A stretch of 64,000 nucleotides of DNA, taken from NCBI RefSeq assembly GCF_036850765.1, contig NC_089501.1, forward strand, positions 12,996,997 to 13,060,996. Direction: 5' to 3'. This DNA comes from Saccopteryx bilineata. Lineage: Eukaryota > Chordata > Mammalia > Chiroptera > Emballonuridae. The translations under genes and the position numbers were made by a program. The first letter of the stretch is position 1; each line of letters opens with the position of its first letter. Below are positions 48,204 through 60,152 of this stretch, piece after piece. The notes beneath the pieces are model-generated. The model was not told the origin of the DNA. It saw only the letters and a list, made by a program, of their open reading frames with translations, and did not search any database.

Positions 48204-48586
48204 ATTTTGCAATTAAATGTAACACTAAGCTTGTAAAGAGTAAGTTATGTTAAGCAATAGCACACAAAATGAAAACCTCCTCCACCAGTCTCCTCCCCCT
48301 TCGCCAGCATCTTCACTTGACCTGGAAGGTAAATACACTTCATAAACCAGTTTATTTCTTTAAACTCTCTTATTATGTATCTCTATATATGTATTTGTTA
48401 TTTATAAAGTAAATTTTCTTATTTAAAAGCATATAAAACAAAAAATTTGTGTGGTTTTTGGGGGCTGGAACGGATTAATTGCATTCCCATTAATTGAAAT
48501 GGGGAAATTTGATTTGACATACGAGCAAATTGAGTCATGAGCTCAGCCCATGAAATGAATTAAACTCATGTGTCAAGGTACCACTG
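47462..48586. mobile_element. Tigger/pogo-like transposon relic, split by a SINE-A
   Basis: Perfect 17-bp inverted ends CAGTGGTACCTTGACAC with TA on both sides (47460-47461, 48587-48588). Without the SINE at 47788-48203 it is about 700 bp. A remnant frame ending in a run of Asp codons before a stop (47640-47712) could be the end of a transposase ORF. The right part has GGAACGGATTAATTGCATTC and CATACGAGCAAATTGAGTC, typical of Tigger-like elements. Confidence 0.78.
47788..48203 (+). repeat. SINE-A, duplicated-box subfamily, very recent
   Basis: Head GGCCCTGGCTGGTTGGCTCA; the GCAGAGCATCGCCCCCTGGT block is present twice in tandem. A tail of about 32 pure A. TSD ATTTTGCAATTAA perfect. Lies inside the Tigger-like element. 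Confidence 0.94.
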
Positions 48587-48671
48587 TATAGGTAAATATC
48601 TTATTTTGTTTTCATAATGAAAATAAATTCAGGAAACAATCAACTAGAGAAGAAGCAAGAACAGCAATAGA

Positions 48672-49045
48672 GTTTAGGTCCCCAAACCTTATCATGCATC
48701 AGAATCACTTGGTGCCTGACCTGTGGTGGTGCAGTGGATAAAGCGTCAACCTGGAAACACTGAGGTTACCGGTTCAAAACCCTGGGCTTGCCTAGTCAAG
48801 GCACATATGGGAGTTGATGCTTCCTGCTCCCCCCCCCCTCCTCTCTATAATGAATAAATAAAATCTTAAATAAATAAAAATTTTAAAAAAATCACTTGGA
48901 GTGCTGGATAAAACACAGTTGCTAGGCTCCACTTCCTGAGCCTCTGATTCAGTAGGTAAGACATGGAGTTCTAGAATTTTTGTTTCTAACAAGATTCTAG
49001 TGATGATGCTGCTGGTCTGGGGACCACCCTTTGTGATTCACCCAC
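48672..49045 (+). repeat. MER5A-like hAT relic, split by a SINE-C
   Basis: TAGGTCCCCAAACCTTATCA, CATCAGAATCACTTGG, then after the SINE-C GAGTGCTGGATAAAACACAG, CTGATTCAGTAGGTAAGACA and GCTGCTGGTCTGGGGACCAC keep MER5A order. Confidence 0.75.
48713..48889 (+). repeat. SINE-C, recent, nested in MER5A
   Basis: Head GCCTGACCTGTGGTGGTGCA; TSD AATCACTTGG perfect (48703-48712, 48890-48899). Confidence 0.92.
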
Positions 49046-49569
49046 TGCTTTAAGTAAAAGCAGAATAATCAGAGAGAAGGGTCCGAATAAGGAAGGGCAG
49101 AGAAGCATCTTGTAGGTATCTGATGAATGTGCAGAAATGGAAAGGGAAACTCAGGGAGATTCCTGAGAGTGCCCCTGAGAGATTATTGTTATGTCAGTAC
49201 TACTTCAGGTGATACTGTCCTGAACAGACTTCTTTAGTGACCAGAAGATGATAGAACCTCTAAGTCTGCAAGTTAAGGGAATGTCTAGGGAGATCAACTT
49301 TGGCCTGGCATTGAAGGAAAAAAAGTTAAAAAGCAATTCCAAGATTGGAATTATAAATGGAATTACACAGCAGGAAAAAGAATTTACAAATAAGGTTGTG
49401 CATGTCGAGTCAGCAACTTTTATTTAAGCACAGGAGAGATATCAAAACACTGGAATTGGGCAAATGGAGTTCTAGTTTTTGAATTCCCATCAATATTTTA
49501 AAATCTATTATTAAAATTGTAATTTACATACACTATAATGCATGGATATTAAGTGTACAATTTGAAAGT
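49046..49569. other. Probable intron, nothing recognised
   Basis: Unique sequence between the MER5A relic and the SINE-B pair. Confidence 0.4.
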
Positions 49570-49902
49570 TTTTGTGTTTTTTTTTACAGGGACAGAGAGA
49601 GTCAGAGAGAGGGATAGGGACAGACAGACAGGAACAGAGAGAGAGATGAGAAGCATCAATCATCAGTTTTTTGTTGTGACATTTTAGTTGTTCATTGATT
49701 GCTTTCTCATATGTGCCTTGACTGAGGGCCTTCAGCAGACCGAGTAACCCCTTGCTCAAGCCAGCGACCTTGGGTCCAAGCTGGTGAGCTTTTTGCTCAC
49801 GCCAGATGAGCCCGCGCTCAAGCTGGTGACCTTGGGGTCTCGAACCTGGGTCCTCCACATCCCAGTCCGACACTCTATCCACTGCGCCACCACCTGGTCA
49901 GG
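49570..49902 (-). repeat. SINE-B, first of an adjacent pair
   Basis: Head at 49902 on minus (CCTGACCAGGTGGTGGCGC). Directly abuts the tail of the next SINE-B. The outer flanks of the pair share CAATTTGA(C)AAGTTTT, so this copy probably landed in the A tail of its neighbour. Confidence 0.9.
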
Positions 49903-50268
49903 TGTTTGTTTTTGTTTTTTTTTTCTTTCTTTCTTTCTTTTTTTTTACAGGGACAGAGAGAGTCAGAGAGAGAGGGATAGACAGGGACAGACAGACAGGA
50001 ACGGAGAGAGATGAGAAGCATCAATTATCAGTTTTTGTTGTGACACCTTAGTTGTTCATTGATTGCTTTCTCATATGTGCCTTGACCGGGAAGCTACAGC
50101 AGACCAAGTAACCCCTTGCTCGAGCCAGCGACCTTGGGTCCAAGATGGTGAGCTTTTTGCTCAAACCAGATGAGCCCGCACTCAAGCTGGCGACCTCAGG
50201 GTCTCAAACCTGGGTCTTCCACATCCCAGTCCAATGCTCTATCCACTGTGCCACCACCTGGTCAGGCC
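49903..50268 (-). repeat. SINE-B, second of an adjacent pair
   Basis: Head at 50268 on minus (GCCTGACCAGGTGGTGGCAC); tail side TTTCTTTCTTTC. Same orientation as the copy at 49570. Confidence 0.9.
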
Positions 50269-51083
50269 AATTTGACAAGTTTTACAAATGAATACATCTA
50301 TATTATCACTCAAATCAAGATATGGAGCATTACTATCACTCCTGAAAGTTTGCTATGCTTTTTTCCAGTTACTCTCCCCAACCACTCAACCGCCTGGATT
50401 CACATATACCAGTTACATACTTTGTACTCTTTTTCTCTGGAGTCTTTTGGGAAAACTTATAGAGGTGTACTGAAACCAGACTCCAAAGGCGGACAAGGGC
50501 AGAGACCAGAGAAAGATACTAACAACTCCAAAACTAAACAAGTTTAAGGGATCTATGGACAGAAGCATATTCTCATGGTAAATTTCCTCCTGGAAAGGGG
50601 AAGGAGGCATGATATATAGAGCCAAGTGGCACCTGTTTACTCAGGTGACTTGTAGCCATGTGGTACAGGCTTAGTAAGAGCTGTATAATCAATCCAAAGC
50701 AATCAAAAACTTAATAGACCCCTTTATCTATTCAAGAACACTCCTTTCAGGTGATACTAGCCCACCTCAATTCACCCAAGTGTGAACTGGTGGTGGCCTT
50801 GCTTCCCAAGATGACCAAGAATCATGGCCAGGTTGTTGGTGGTGATAGAGGGGGCAGAGATAGATTATAATTAATAATGGTCTTCAAGTACTTAAGAGAT
50901 CTTTTGTAGAATAAGGCTATTTCCATTCTGCAAGACTACAGGGGTTATAATATGGAGCAGATGTGCTGAGAGCCTACAATATGCCAGGAACTTTGCCATA
51001 GCTAGCTGTTATAATAGATTTCTGAGTAAATGTAACAAAACTGGGAAAAGAGTGGGCATTCCCTCATTTGAAGAGTCCAAGGA
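50269..51083. other. Probable intron, nothing recognised
   Basis: About 0.8 kb unique sequence; the 125-codon frame starting at 50170 runs out of a SINE-B and has no domain. Confidence 0.4.
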
Positions 51084-51479
51084 GGCCCTGGCTGGTTGGC
51101 TCAGCGGTAGAGCGTCGGCCTGGAGTGCGGGGGACCCGGGTTCGATTCCTGGCCAGGGCACATAGGAGAGGCGCCCATTTGCTTCTCTGCCCCCACTCCC
51201 TCCTTCCTCTCTTTGTCTCTCTCTTCCCCTCCGGCAGCCAAGGCTCCATTGGAGCAAAGATGGCCCGGGCACTGGGGATGGCTCCTTGGCCTCTGCCCCA
51301 GGTGCTAGAGTGGCTCTGGTCATGGCAGAGTGACGCCCCAGAGGGGCAGAGCATCGCCCCCTGGTGGGCAGAGCATCGCCCCTGGTGGGCGTGCTGGGTG
51401 GATCCCGGTCGGGTGCATGCGGGAGTCTGTCTGACTGTCTCTCCCCGTTTCCAGCTTCAGAGAAATACAAAAAAAAAAA
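51084..51479 (+). repeat. SINE-A, duplicated-box subfamily, very recent
   Basis: Head GGCCCTGGCTGGTTGGCTCA; GCAGAGCATCGCCCC box duplicated. TSD AGAGTCCAAGGA perfect. Confidence 0.94.
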
Positions 51480-51491
51480 AGAGTCCAAGGA

Positions 51492-52321
51492 ACAGTTATC
51501 CATGATTCTCAGACATGTCTGTACCTTAGGATCTAACTTAATTGGTTTGGGGTACAGCCTAGATATCAAGAGTTTTTTCAAAGCTCCCAGCTATTTATAA
51601 TGGCAGTCAGGTTTGAAGAATATTAGGCTAAATGACTACTTATCTAAATGTAAATTAAATGAGAAATTAAAATTGAGAGGAAGGTAAATGAGAATTATAT
51701 TGATTACATGCTGCTGTATGCCAGGCATTGGGCTTGGCAATTTTGCACTCTAACCTTTATTAACAATGTTACTACTTGGAATCTTTTAGAATAGTATCTG
51801 GCACCTAGTGAGCTCCCACGTATTTGTTGTTATTGTTATCCCCTCTACAAACTTGTAATGAACGCTCCAAATCCAACTGGGGAAATACTAGCTATAATAT
51901 AGGTATTATTATCCCTGCATTAAGAGGCTTAGAGAAGGTCTTTATTTTGGCTAATGTACTTGGAGGAAATTCTAAAACTGTGATTCAATCCCAGCTAGTG
52001 TGTCCTCCCTGTCTCTTTAGGCCACAAGTCAGACATCTTATTATTTACAAAAATTAGCAGCTTACTTACGTGATACTTCTCATTTTTAATAAAACCATTT
52101 CTTCCTGGCCTGTTCTCAAGAAAATTACAATAATTGCAAATCCTGAGAAAATTAAGCCAAAAAGTCGATACTAAATTTTCCTAATGTAGTCTGATGGAAA
52201 TTCTGTGGGTCTTGAGAACCTCTGAGGTCAAAGAAAATGGATCAAGGTGGACATTCAGAGCTGAAACAAAGCCCTTCAAACATGGAGAAAGTACTGCTCA
52301 CAAGTGAAACATCTCATACAC
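51492..52321. other. Probable intron, nothing recognised
   Basis: Unique sequence; a weak L2/MIR-like stretch around 51695-51800. Confidence 0.4.
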
Positions 52322-52556
52322 CAGTAGTTGGCAAACTCATTAGTCAACAGAGCCAAATATCAACAGTACAACGATTGAAATTTCTTTTGAGAGCCAAATT
52401 TTTAAAACTTAAACTATATAGGTAGGTACATTATTAACTTAATTAGGGTATTCCTAAGCTGGTCTTTGCGCCCGCATGTGGTATTTTCTGGAAGAGTCAC
52501 ACTCAAGGGGCCAAAGAGCTGCATGTGGCTTGTGAGTTGCGGTTTGCTGACCACTG
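52322..52556 (-). mobile_element. hAT-type MITE, same family as 43212
   Basis: Ends CAGTAGTTGGCAAACTC and GGTTTGCTGACCACTG, inside GGGGCCAAAGAGCTGCATGT (reverse of the other copy). TSDs TCATACAC and TCCTATAC agree at 6 of 8 positions. Confidence 0.8.
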
Positions 52557-53430
52557 TCCTATACTAATGAATGGATAAAGGTTATATCTGTTATACATTA
52601 ATTTCAATTACATATTAACACAAGAAGGAGAAGTGGCCCTGAGGGAGTGGTCCTGATCATCTTATACTTCCTTTAGGCAAACGGAGTGCTAGTTTTCTTC
52701 TGCATGTGACTAGTTTGAGTATGTCATTCACTAAAGAAAACATCCAAGGAATGACACCCTCTCAATTAGATACAAACTTCTTCAAGGGCAAGGACAATCT
52801 TTACTATCCCATATAAGCCTTAATATAGTATCCATACAAAATAATAATTGCTGCAAGGTTGTAATTACTACACTAATTTTCAAAATATAAAATATGCTTC
52901 TTCAAGGGGTGAGCAATTGACTTGATGTAAAGCTAGATTCAGACTTTCTGTTGCTAATAACTAAAACTTGGAGCCCATGTAACATACACAAAATGGTATG
53001 TTTAATGACTAAAATGATTTTATTCTCTGAGCTTCATGTACATCTATCTGTAAGCCAAAAAATACAGAACATTTTATTTAAGAAAAATATAAAGCTATAG
53101 GTCTTAAATGTCTCTAGAGATTTATTAACCAATATAACTATCAGTGCCAATTTGGCACTGAGACCTATCTTATTTATATCCAGAAAAACAGTTTTGCACA
53201 GTACGTTTTGCAAAGTACTGAGTATATCTTAGGTAGTCAAGAACAAGTTGATTAAAGGCATTTCATGTTACCCTTTTTACCCACTGGCCTGGACCTGTAC
53301 TTTACCTATCCTAAATTTAAACTAGATAACCCTTGTTCTAAAGTTACAATAAATTTCATGGGGAGAAATTAGCAATGTTTAATTTTGTTTTTTTTTTATG
53401 CTCTGAGTTATTCATCAAGATGTCTAGAAC
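52557..53430. other. Probable intron, nothing recognised
   Basis: AT-rich unique sequence; contains the perfect 19-bp palindrome at 53142-53160. Confidence 0.4.
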
Positions 53431-53432
53431 TA

Positions 53433-54112
53433 TGTTGTCCCATGTAGTTTAAAATTTACCATTAACCACATTTAAAATATGGATAAGGCCCTGGCCGGTT
53501 GGCTTAGCGGTAGAGCGTCGGCCTGGCGTGCGGGGGACCCGGGTTCGGTTCCCGGCCAGGGCACATAGGAGAAGCGCCCATTTGCTTCTCCACCCCCACC
53601 CGCTCCTTCCTCTCTGTCTCTCTCTTCCCCTCCTGCAGCCAAGGCTCCATTGGAGCAAAGATGGCCTGGGCGCTGGGGATGGCTCCTTGGCCTCTGCCCC
53701 AGGCACTAGAGTGGCTCTGGTCGTGGCAGAGCGACACCCCAGAGGGGCAAAGCATCGCCCCCTGGTGGGCAGAGCATTGCCCCTGGTGGGCGTGCCCGGT
53801 CGGGCGCATAGGGGAGTCTGACTGTCTCTCCCCGTTTCCAGCTTCAGAAAAATACAAAAAAAAACAAAAAAAAACCCCTAAAATATGGATAAATATAAGA
53901 AATTAGTATACTTTACTTAACCCAATGTTATCGAAATATTATCATTTCAATAACATAAAACATTAAAATATTTTATTCTTTTTTCCATACCAAACCTTTG
54001 AAATCCAGTATGTATTTTATACTTACACAAGATCTCAATTTGGATTAGCTACATTTCAAGTGTTCAACAGCCATTGTAGGCTTCTGGTTACTGTATTGGA
54101 CAGCATATGTCT
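53433..54112. repeat. Ancient DNA-transposon-like repeat, split by a SINE-A
   Basis: CTATGTTGTCCCATGTAGTT at the left and GGTTACTGTATTGGACAGCA at the right, with CTACATTTCAAGTGTTCAAC before it, resemble a widespread old mammalian repeat with inverted GTCCAAT-type ends. Family not assigned. Confidence 0.5.
53487..53879 (+). repeat. SINE-A, duplicated-box subfamily, very recent
   Basis: Head GGCCCTGGCCGGTTGGCTTA; duplicated GCATCGCCCCCTGGTGGGCA box; a deletion of the GGTGGATCC block near the 3' part. TSD AAAATATGGATAA perfect. Confidence 0.93.
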
Positions 54113-55204
54113 AGAGTTTAACAGCCTTTGATATCTAGTTTAATGGTCACTTTAAGATGTACATCAAAGTTGATCCAAATGGTTGCTCTATTAAGCAACC
54201 ATTAACCAAATAGTTGCTCCATTAAGATGGCAAGTGGAAAGTAAAATGTTATACTGTTTGGATCTTTTCTAATTACTTGAACAAGAACCTTGCTTCTATT
54301 TAATAAAGGCTTTGCAATTATTTTTTTACATCAATTTTACAAATGCCTTGAAAACTATTTTCATTTCCTTATGTAAAGTCTTTATGGCTACTAGGTTATT
54401 TTGGGTTTTTCCTCCCTCCATTTGTCATTCAATACATATTTATCTGGTGGCAACTATGTGGAAAACATTAAGCTAGATGCAGTGAAGGTAAAAACACCCT
54501 CCCCCATCTCTGCTTTCATAAACTGCCAAACTAGAAAGGGACAGTGAAAAACCTGTGACTAAATCTTTTATTTTACTGTATCACTGTTTCAATTATTTGT
54601 TTGCCTATCAGTCTTTCCCCATTCTTTAACAAAAGGGAATGCACTTTATCTTCCTATACTTATCTTCCTGAGGCCTGACAGAATGACTTTATAATCATGC
54701 AATTCAATATAATGAATTATTGTGTTATTTTCTAGAACAGAGGATCCTACAAAGTACACCAAGTACGGTACCTAAAATATTTTTCATCTTCCTTAAGGGG
54801 AACAGAAAAGTGTAAGGCAGAAGAGTTATTTCTCACAAGGCTTGAAAGATGTGACAGATAGAAGGTGGTGAGGTCTGAAGAACAAATTTTTACAGCTGAG
54901 AAAGTATGGGACTAGAAGAGTATATAATTTACCATAAGAATTCTCTGAATGTGTGCTTATTAAATGCAAAAATGACTGAAAAGAGCCTGGATAATCTGAG
55001 ACTCTCATCTACACAGATAAAATTGGAAGCTTTAAGGATGTTAAGGGGGCTGGGGTGGGAGGATCCTGCACAAACTGTACAGGAAAAAAGTGATAACATG
55101 AGTAGCAGTTGCAGTTGTTTACATTTTAAAGCAAACAAAAGCAATATCCCTCCCTACCTTGCAAGGTACAGTAGTGTGCCTTTTTCTTTTTCTTTTTGGT
55201 ATAA
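54113..55204. other. SINE-free sequence left of TSPYL1
   Basis: AT-rich; no recent element, no recognisable gene. It could be the distal TSPYL1 3' UTR if a distal AATAAA (for example minus at 53972-53977) is used. Confidence 0.4.
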
Positions 55205-57211
55205 TGCTTGTATCCATATAAGAATTTATTAAATTCCATAATCAGTCATCTTGAATAATTTCAAGCATGTTTGCTGGCAAGGTGAAAAATAAGAACTCTT
55301 AACAGTAACATGCGTTTATTTTACCATCATGCACATAAGGAAAGATAAAAATGCCAATGGTACACTTCCAATTTGACAGAGCAATCTCCCAAGTATAATA
55401 TTTACACTATTTGGGAAAAGAGACATCGATTACTAAGTTGTTACCAGGGCAAATTATCAAGACAATTAAATTACACATACTTTGCAGGTTATTTTTCCAT
55501 GAAGACAACAATTTCCTAAGTCTTGAAAATCTGACAAGACCGAGTTATTTATATTTTGAGAACAGTTTTGACAGAAACAAGTTCAAAACCACTATGAATA
55601 TTCATTTAAGTCTCTATATCATACTGGGAAAGTAAGATTGTTATTTTTCTAAATGTTGCCAAATGAAAGCAAAAAAAGCTTGTATAGCTCAATTTTCCCA
55701 GTAAGCAGAAACTCAGAAAATAACAAGATTTTACTAAATACTAGTGAAGTTAAGGACAGTATTAATCTTCTGCATAAATTAAGTCAAATGAAAACAAAAG
55801 AGAACACATCCAAAGTTGTATTTCTTTAAAGAACTCTTCCCTTGGCAACATATTTAACACTACAATCTCCTTCAGTCTCTCATGGAAAGTCTGATAAAAA
55901 GTATTTCTCTCTTCCCATCACCACTAATAAAAAGAACCTTTTCCTTAAAGGTTCTCAGTCAGCCAATCTTAATTATAGGCCCAATTTTTACCTGGCTCAC
56001 TTCTGCCTACTCAGGGCACCCATCACACTCTTTAGTTCTTCCATCCATTATGAACTAGGTTAACACTTTTCGCTCCTCCTAGATCTGTCTCCCTTTAAAC
56101 CATCCAAGTATTGGAGGGTGGAGGGTAGGGAAGAAAGCAGAGGGAAATAAGAGCTCTGGTAGCCTATTTTACAGGACAGCCTGTCCCTAGAAATCACGGA
56201 GCTAGCCAAATTAAACTAAAAGGTCTGCTTTTGCGGATGTTTCTCTATAGATATATATATTTTTTTAATTTTTTTTTGAGATAAGAGACACAGAAAAGGT
56301 ATATTGTTATCCTGACAATCATGTTCAGGATGAGGAAAGGAGGCACAAAGAGGTATGCCCACGTTTTGTGTGAATTCACTAGATGGGGCTGAGAAAGCCT
56401 GGACACCATCCTTACTCCTGTCAGTAGGGCAAGGTCTAACCTGTCACCTCAACAACTTGTCTGACATGTCATAGGCTTCTGGATGATGGGGGTTGGGGGA
56501 AGGGGGGGTGAGGAATCAAGGAGATGTCTTTTGGGTAGAAAATCGAAGGGCTGGAAAGGAAATCTGTGCTAACAGGAAACTTGGGTCCACAACCAGTTCT
56601 GGAGATTCTGGTTTACCAGAAATCAGAGAAGCTGACAACAGTTTGGAAGGTGTTCATCCAGTAGGTAGTAGCCAAGAAGTGTGGGCATTGTCAGAAGCAG
56701 GCAACACTAGGTGACCAGAGGTGCAAGGGAGTCCCATAAGTCACAAAGAACAAGTGGCCACTGTTGCTCTCCCTTGATAGCAGTAATGCCCTGTAAATGT
56801 CCATAGGCTATATGCCTGCACTGCAGAGCAGAGTGGGTAGAGTGGGCTCCTAGACAAAGCCAGAATTCCAGGTGGTAAGATCCAGACTAGAAGCCCTGGA
56901 AACATATAGGGTCCAAGCACTGCAGATAAAGGCAGTACAATTTAAAGCAACTTGGCTTAGCAGCAGTGCGAATCACAGCCATGCAGCATGTGACAGTAAT
57001 GCAGAAGAGCGTGAAGTCTACATAGAAGCGGAGAAGCATGGCCACGAACGTCTCCATCTTGAGGCTGAAAGAACTAAATGTCCAGAGAAAAAAGGTTGCA
57101 GAAATGTCAGGAAAACAAAAGCCTAGAAGGCATACCCATTTCTGACGCCCAAGCACAGGTTCAGCAAGAGGGGTCAGCGAACCTTGCGTAGGGGTAGTCC
57201 AAGGGCAAAGT
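55205..57211 (-). other. TSPYL1: TSPYL1 3' UTR (candidate)
   Basis: From the stop codon to the AATAAA at 55225-55230 on minus; another lies at 55315-55320. SINE-free. The frame 56887-57519 on minus is an overlapping shadow frame, not a gene. Confidence 0.4.
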
Positions 57212-58522
57212 TTAACCAGACTGAAACCCAAAGGGCCTGGGGATCTCCACTGGCTCCCTGAGTGGGCGACGTCTGACTCGACGGGCTCCTTCACGCAGCA
57301 GGTAGTACTGCAGGGGGTTTGGCCACAGGTCCTCTTTAATAATCTCAGCAATCTTGTCAGACTCTGGAAGGCTGTGGTCTGAAAACCAGGTAAAGAAACT
57401 ACAGACGAGGTCTTGGTTCCTGCGAATGAAGGACTGGGGTTCATGGCCCCGACGCCATATGATTGGAGTGGAAAGAGACACCACTCGGCCAGAGGCTCTG
57501 ACCTCATATTCCTTGACAATCAGCTTGTTTCTGAAGAAGGGGTTTCTTCGAAAGAAGAACTTGAACTTGCAGCCGGTTCTAGGGCGTCTGAATTCCTTCA
57601 CTTCCAAATTGGTGACGTATCTTAACATCTCTGCGTCTTGGCCTCTAATCATGGGGGCCAACTGGGGATGGTTCCGAAATGCAGCGCCCCAGAAGCCCGG
57701 GATATTCTGAATGATGTAGTTCCTCCGTTCCAGGTAGTGCCGGCGCATCCGTCCGAACTTCTGCTCCAGTTGCTGAAAGGCCCTGTCAGCCTGAGCATTC
57801 ACAGTGTCCAGTTCCAGCTGGATGGCCTCCAGGGGGTTCATGCGCAGATTCAGATTCAGGAGCCGGGGCCTTGCCTCCCCCTCCCCCTCCTCTCTGTTTT
57901 CCTCCGCCATTTCAATTTCTTCACCTACCGGCATGTTCTCTCCCTCCATCTCCTGCTCCACTACTTTCTCCTGGTCCACTGCATCCTTTCCCACCATCTC
58001 ATCATCCACTGCTGCTGAGTGGGTGGTGTTTATTTCCATGGTCACTTCCTCGGCCTGAGCCTCTGCGACCACCTCAGCCCCCGACATCTCTGCGCCACAG
58101 GTTTCTAGAGCCTTCTCCGCACCGGGGCCGCGCCGCTCGGCCTGCTCACAGCCAGAGTTAGGGCCGCCGCCCGTTGCCATGGCCACAGGCTCAGCTGCCA
58201 GGCCCTCGGCGGGAGGCGGGGCCTCTCCTTGCTCCGCTTCGGTAGCTCCGTAACCGAGATCCCCACCGACTCGGATCTGGGGAGAACTGCCACAGCCCGC
58301 GGGGTCGTGGGGGGCTCCCCCCTCCTCCGGAAGCTGGGGCTGCGAGAGGGCGACGGCCTCCAAGCTTCCCTCACCCGTCTCCGCCATCACCTGTGACGCC
58401 TCGGTCCCCTCACGGAGCTTCAGGCACTGGCGTGGGTCGGAGTCACCTGGGGCAGGGTCGTGAGTAGCCGGGCTGCCGGGCTGGAGGAGAAGGGGCCTCT
58501 CGACCCCACCCAGGCCGCTCAT
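57212..58522 (-). CDS. TSPYL1: TSPYL1, TSPY-like 1, NAP-domain nuclear protein
   Basis: Intronless 436-residue frame (human 437). Starts [17 protein letters not shown], ends [10 protein letters not shown]. Residues 1-150 are Ala/Gly/Pro-rich; about 160-215 is strongly acidic ([20 protein letters not shown]). The NAP domain starts near residue 228 ([20 protein letters not shown]), then [55 protein letters not shown] and [16 protein letters not shown] proteins bind histones; human TSPYL1 truncation causes sudden infant death with dysgenesis of the testes. The NAP domain and the C-terminal FQSG align with TSPYL4 20 kb away, so the two are old duplicated retrogenes. The start is the first in-frame ATG with the MSGL family start; no lesions. 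Confidence 0.95.
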   Translation of the reverse strand: MSGLGGVERPLLLQPGSPATHDPAPGDSDPRQCLKLREGTEASQVMAETGEGSLEAVALSQPQLPEEGGAPHDPAGCGSSPQIRVGGDLGYGATEAEQGEAPPPAEGLAAEPVAMATGGGPNSGCEQAERRGPGAEKALETCGAEMSGAEVVAEAQAEEVTMEINTTHSAAVDDEMVGKDAVDQEKVVEQEMEGENMPVGEEIEMAEENREEGEGEARPRLLNLNLRMNPLEAIQLELDTVNAQADRAFQQLEQKFGRMRRHYLERRNYIIQNIPGFWGAAFRNHPQLAPMIRGQDAEMLRYVTNLEVKEFRRPRTGCKFKFFFRRNPFFRNKLIVKEYEVRASGRVVSLSTPIIWRRGHEPQSFIRRNQDLVCSFFTWFSDHSLPESDKIAEIIKEDLWPNPLQYYLLREGARRVRRRPLREPVEIPRPFGFQSG

Positions 58523-58690
58523 GCTGGTAGCAGCCTCTCCACCCGATGGTAACGTCTGCCTTCTTCCCAGAGGCCGCGCTCGGTGGGGGCCGGCCGGTGG
58601 TGCCGCCCACCCTCCGGTCTCGCGAGTGTCTCCGTGAGCGTGACGTCACGGCCGTGGAGTTCACCGGAACGCGAGAAGTGGCTGCTCCCG
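57850..58690 (-). promoter_or_regulatory. TSPYL1: TSPYL1 CpG-rich promoter and 5' region
   Basis: Dense CpG and GC content over the 5' coding half and about 170 bp upstream, dropping abruptly after about 58690. No TATA box is apparent. Confidence 0.6.
58641..58648. promoter_or_regulatory. TSPYL1: Full CRE (TGACGTCA) upstream of TSPYL1
   Basis: Perfect palindromic CREB/ATF site 119 bp upstream of the TSPYL1 ATG, in the context GCGTGACGTCACGG. The same site is 121 bp upstream of the TSPYL4 ATG. Confidence 0.68.
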
Positions 58691-58699
58691 TTACTTGAC

Positions 58700-59135
58700 G
58701 TGCGAGCGTGTTTTCTTAGTTTTGCTCGTATCAGTTTTATCCAGTGGAAACATAATTTTTGACTGACGTGAATCAATGTAGATTGGACTCACAGTGCATC
58801 TGGAAACTGCCTTCAGCATGGAAGCTGGGGTAATTGTGGGGGTCACAGTGCTACGCTGCATACTTTTTATGAAGTCATGTTTTTCTGATTTTCAGTATTT
58901 TTTTAGGCAGGAAGGTTTATCAATTTCCTGTTACTACATAATGTCCGGGAGCTAAAAATCTCTATTTCTTAGATGAATTGCAAATTATTTCCCTTTTCTC
59001 AAGTAGAAGTGACATTAAAATATCTGTTTTCATCACTGAGAGCAAGTGCTACTCTGTAGCATTTCACCACTGAAATGCTGCTTATTATTCCTGGAGAATC
59101 CTGAATTTGTAATCTGCATTGAAGAAGAGCTTGTG
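58700..59135. other. Upstream of TSPYL1, nothing recognised
   Basis: Turns AT-rich beyond the CpG island. No repeat or gene recognised. Confidence 0.4.
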
Positions 59136-59478
59136 GTGCATCAGCTGCTGCTGTGTGGAAGTCCTGGGTTCGATTCCCAGCCTGGTCACAGGAGAAGCGC
59201 CCATCTGCTTCCCCACCACTCCCCCTCTCCTTTCTCTCTGTCTCTCTCTTCCCCTCCTGCAGCTAAGGCTCCATTGGAGCAAAGTTGGCCCGGGTGCTGA
59301 GGATGGCTCCATGGCCTCCACCTCAGGCGCTAGAATGGCTCCAGTTGCAACGGAACAAGGCCCTGGAGGGGCAGAACATCCCCCCAGTAGGCATGCCTGG
59401 TGGATCCTTGTCATGCGCATACAGGGAGTCTGTCTGCCTCCCCACTTCTTCAGAAATATACAAAATAAATAAATAAGA
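59136..59478 (+). repeat. SINE-A, head truncated
   Basis: Lacks the A-box half of the head; starts near GGAAGTCCTGGGTTCGATTC. Ends in AATAAATAAATAAG. TSD AAGAGCTTGTG on both sides. Confidence 0.85.
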
Positions 59479-60152
59479 AGAAAGAAAAAGAGCTTGTGCT
59501 ACATGTCTGCAGTAATTAAACCAAGATCTGTTTAAATCTTGCTCAATGGCCCCTCAATGTAGAAAATGGAAAAGCTATTTCCAGTTCATTTTAAAGTTGT
59601 ATCAGTGTCCCTTGGTTTTATTTTTAGATTGTGAGGAAAGCTGGTGTTAGAAGGTAACAAGGCCTCAGAGAAATGACAGTTGAGGGGTGCCACCTGCCTC
59701 CATTTTAATGAAGAAAAACCAGTTAAAATGGATAATCGAAATGGTCTTGAAGTAGAAAACAAACTTGCAGAATGCCAACATGCAGTTAGTTTACTTGAAG
59801 TGTAAAGGAAGCAAACTTTTTTTTTTTGCTTTGCCTTATATGGTAGGCTAAATAATGCCTCCCCCCCAAATGTCCAATGCCTAGTCTTCAGAATCCATGA
59901 ATATGTTTCTTACATAGTAAAGAGACTTTGCAGACATGATTAGCTTACGGATCTGCAGATGGATGATTATCCTGGACTATCTGGGTGGACCCTATGTAAT
60001 TATATGGGTCCTTATAAAAAGAAAGCAAGTGTGTAGTCTGAGAAGAGAGGATGACCAAAGAACAGGTGAGAAAGAGAAAAGAGAGATTTAAAAAGGCTAC
60101 ATTGCTGGCTCTGAGGAAGGAACCAGATCCAAGGGAAAAAAGTACCCTCTAC

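Noticed and set aside
56887..57519. 210-codon minus-strand frame overlapping the end of TSPYL1
   Set aside because: Out of frame with the well-supported TSPYL1 protein and with no recognisable domain; a shadow frame.
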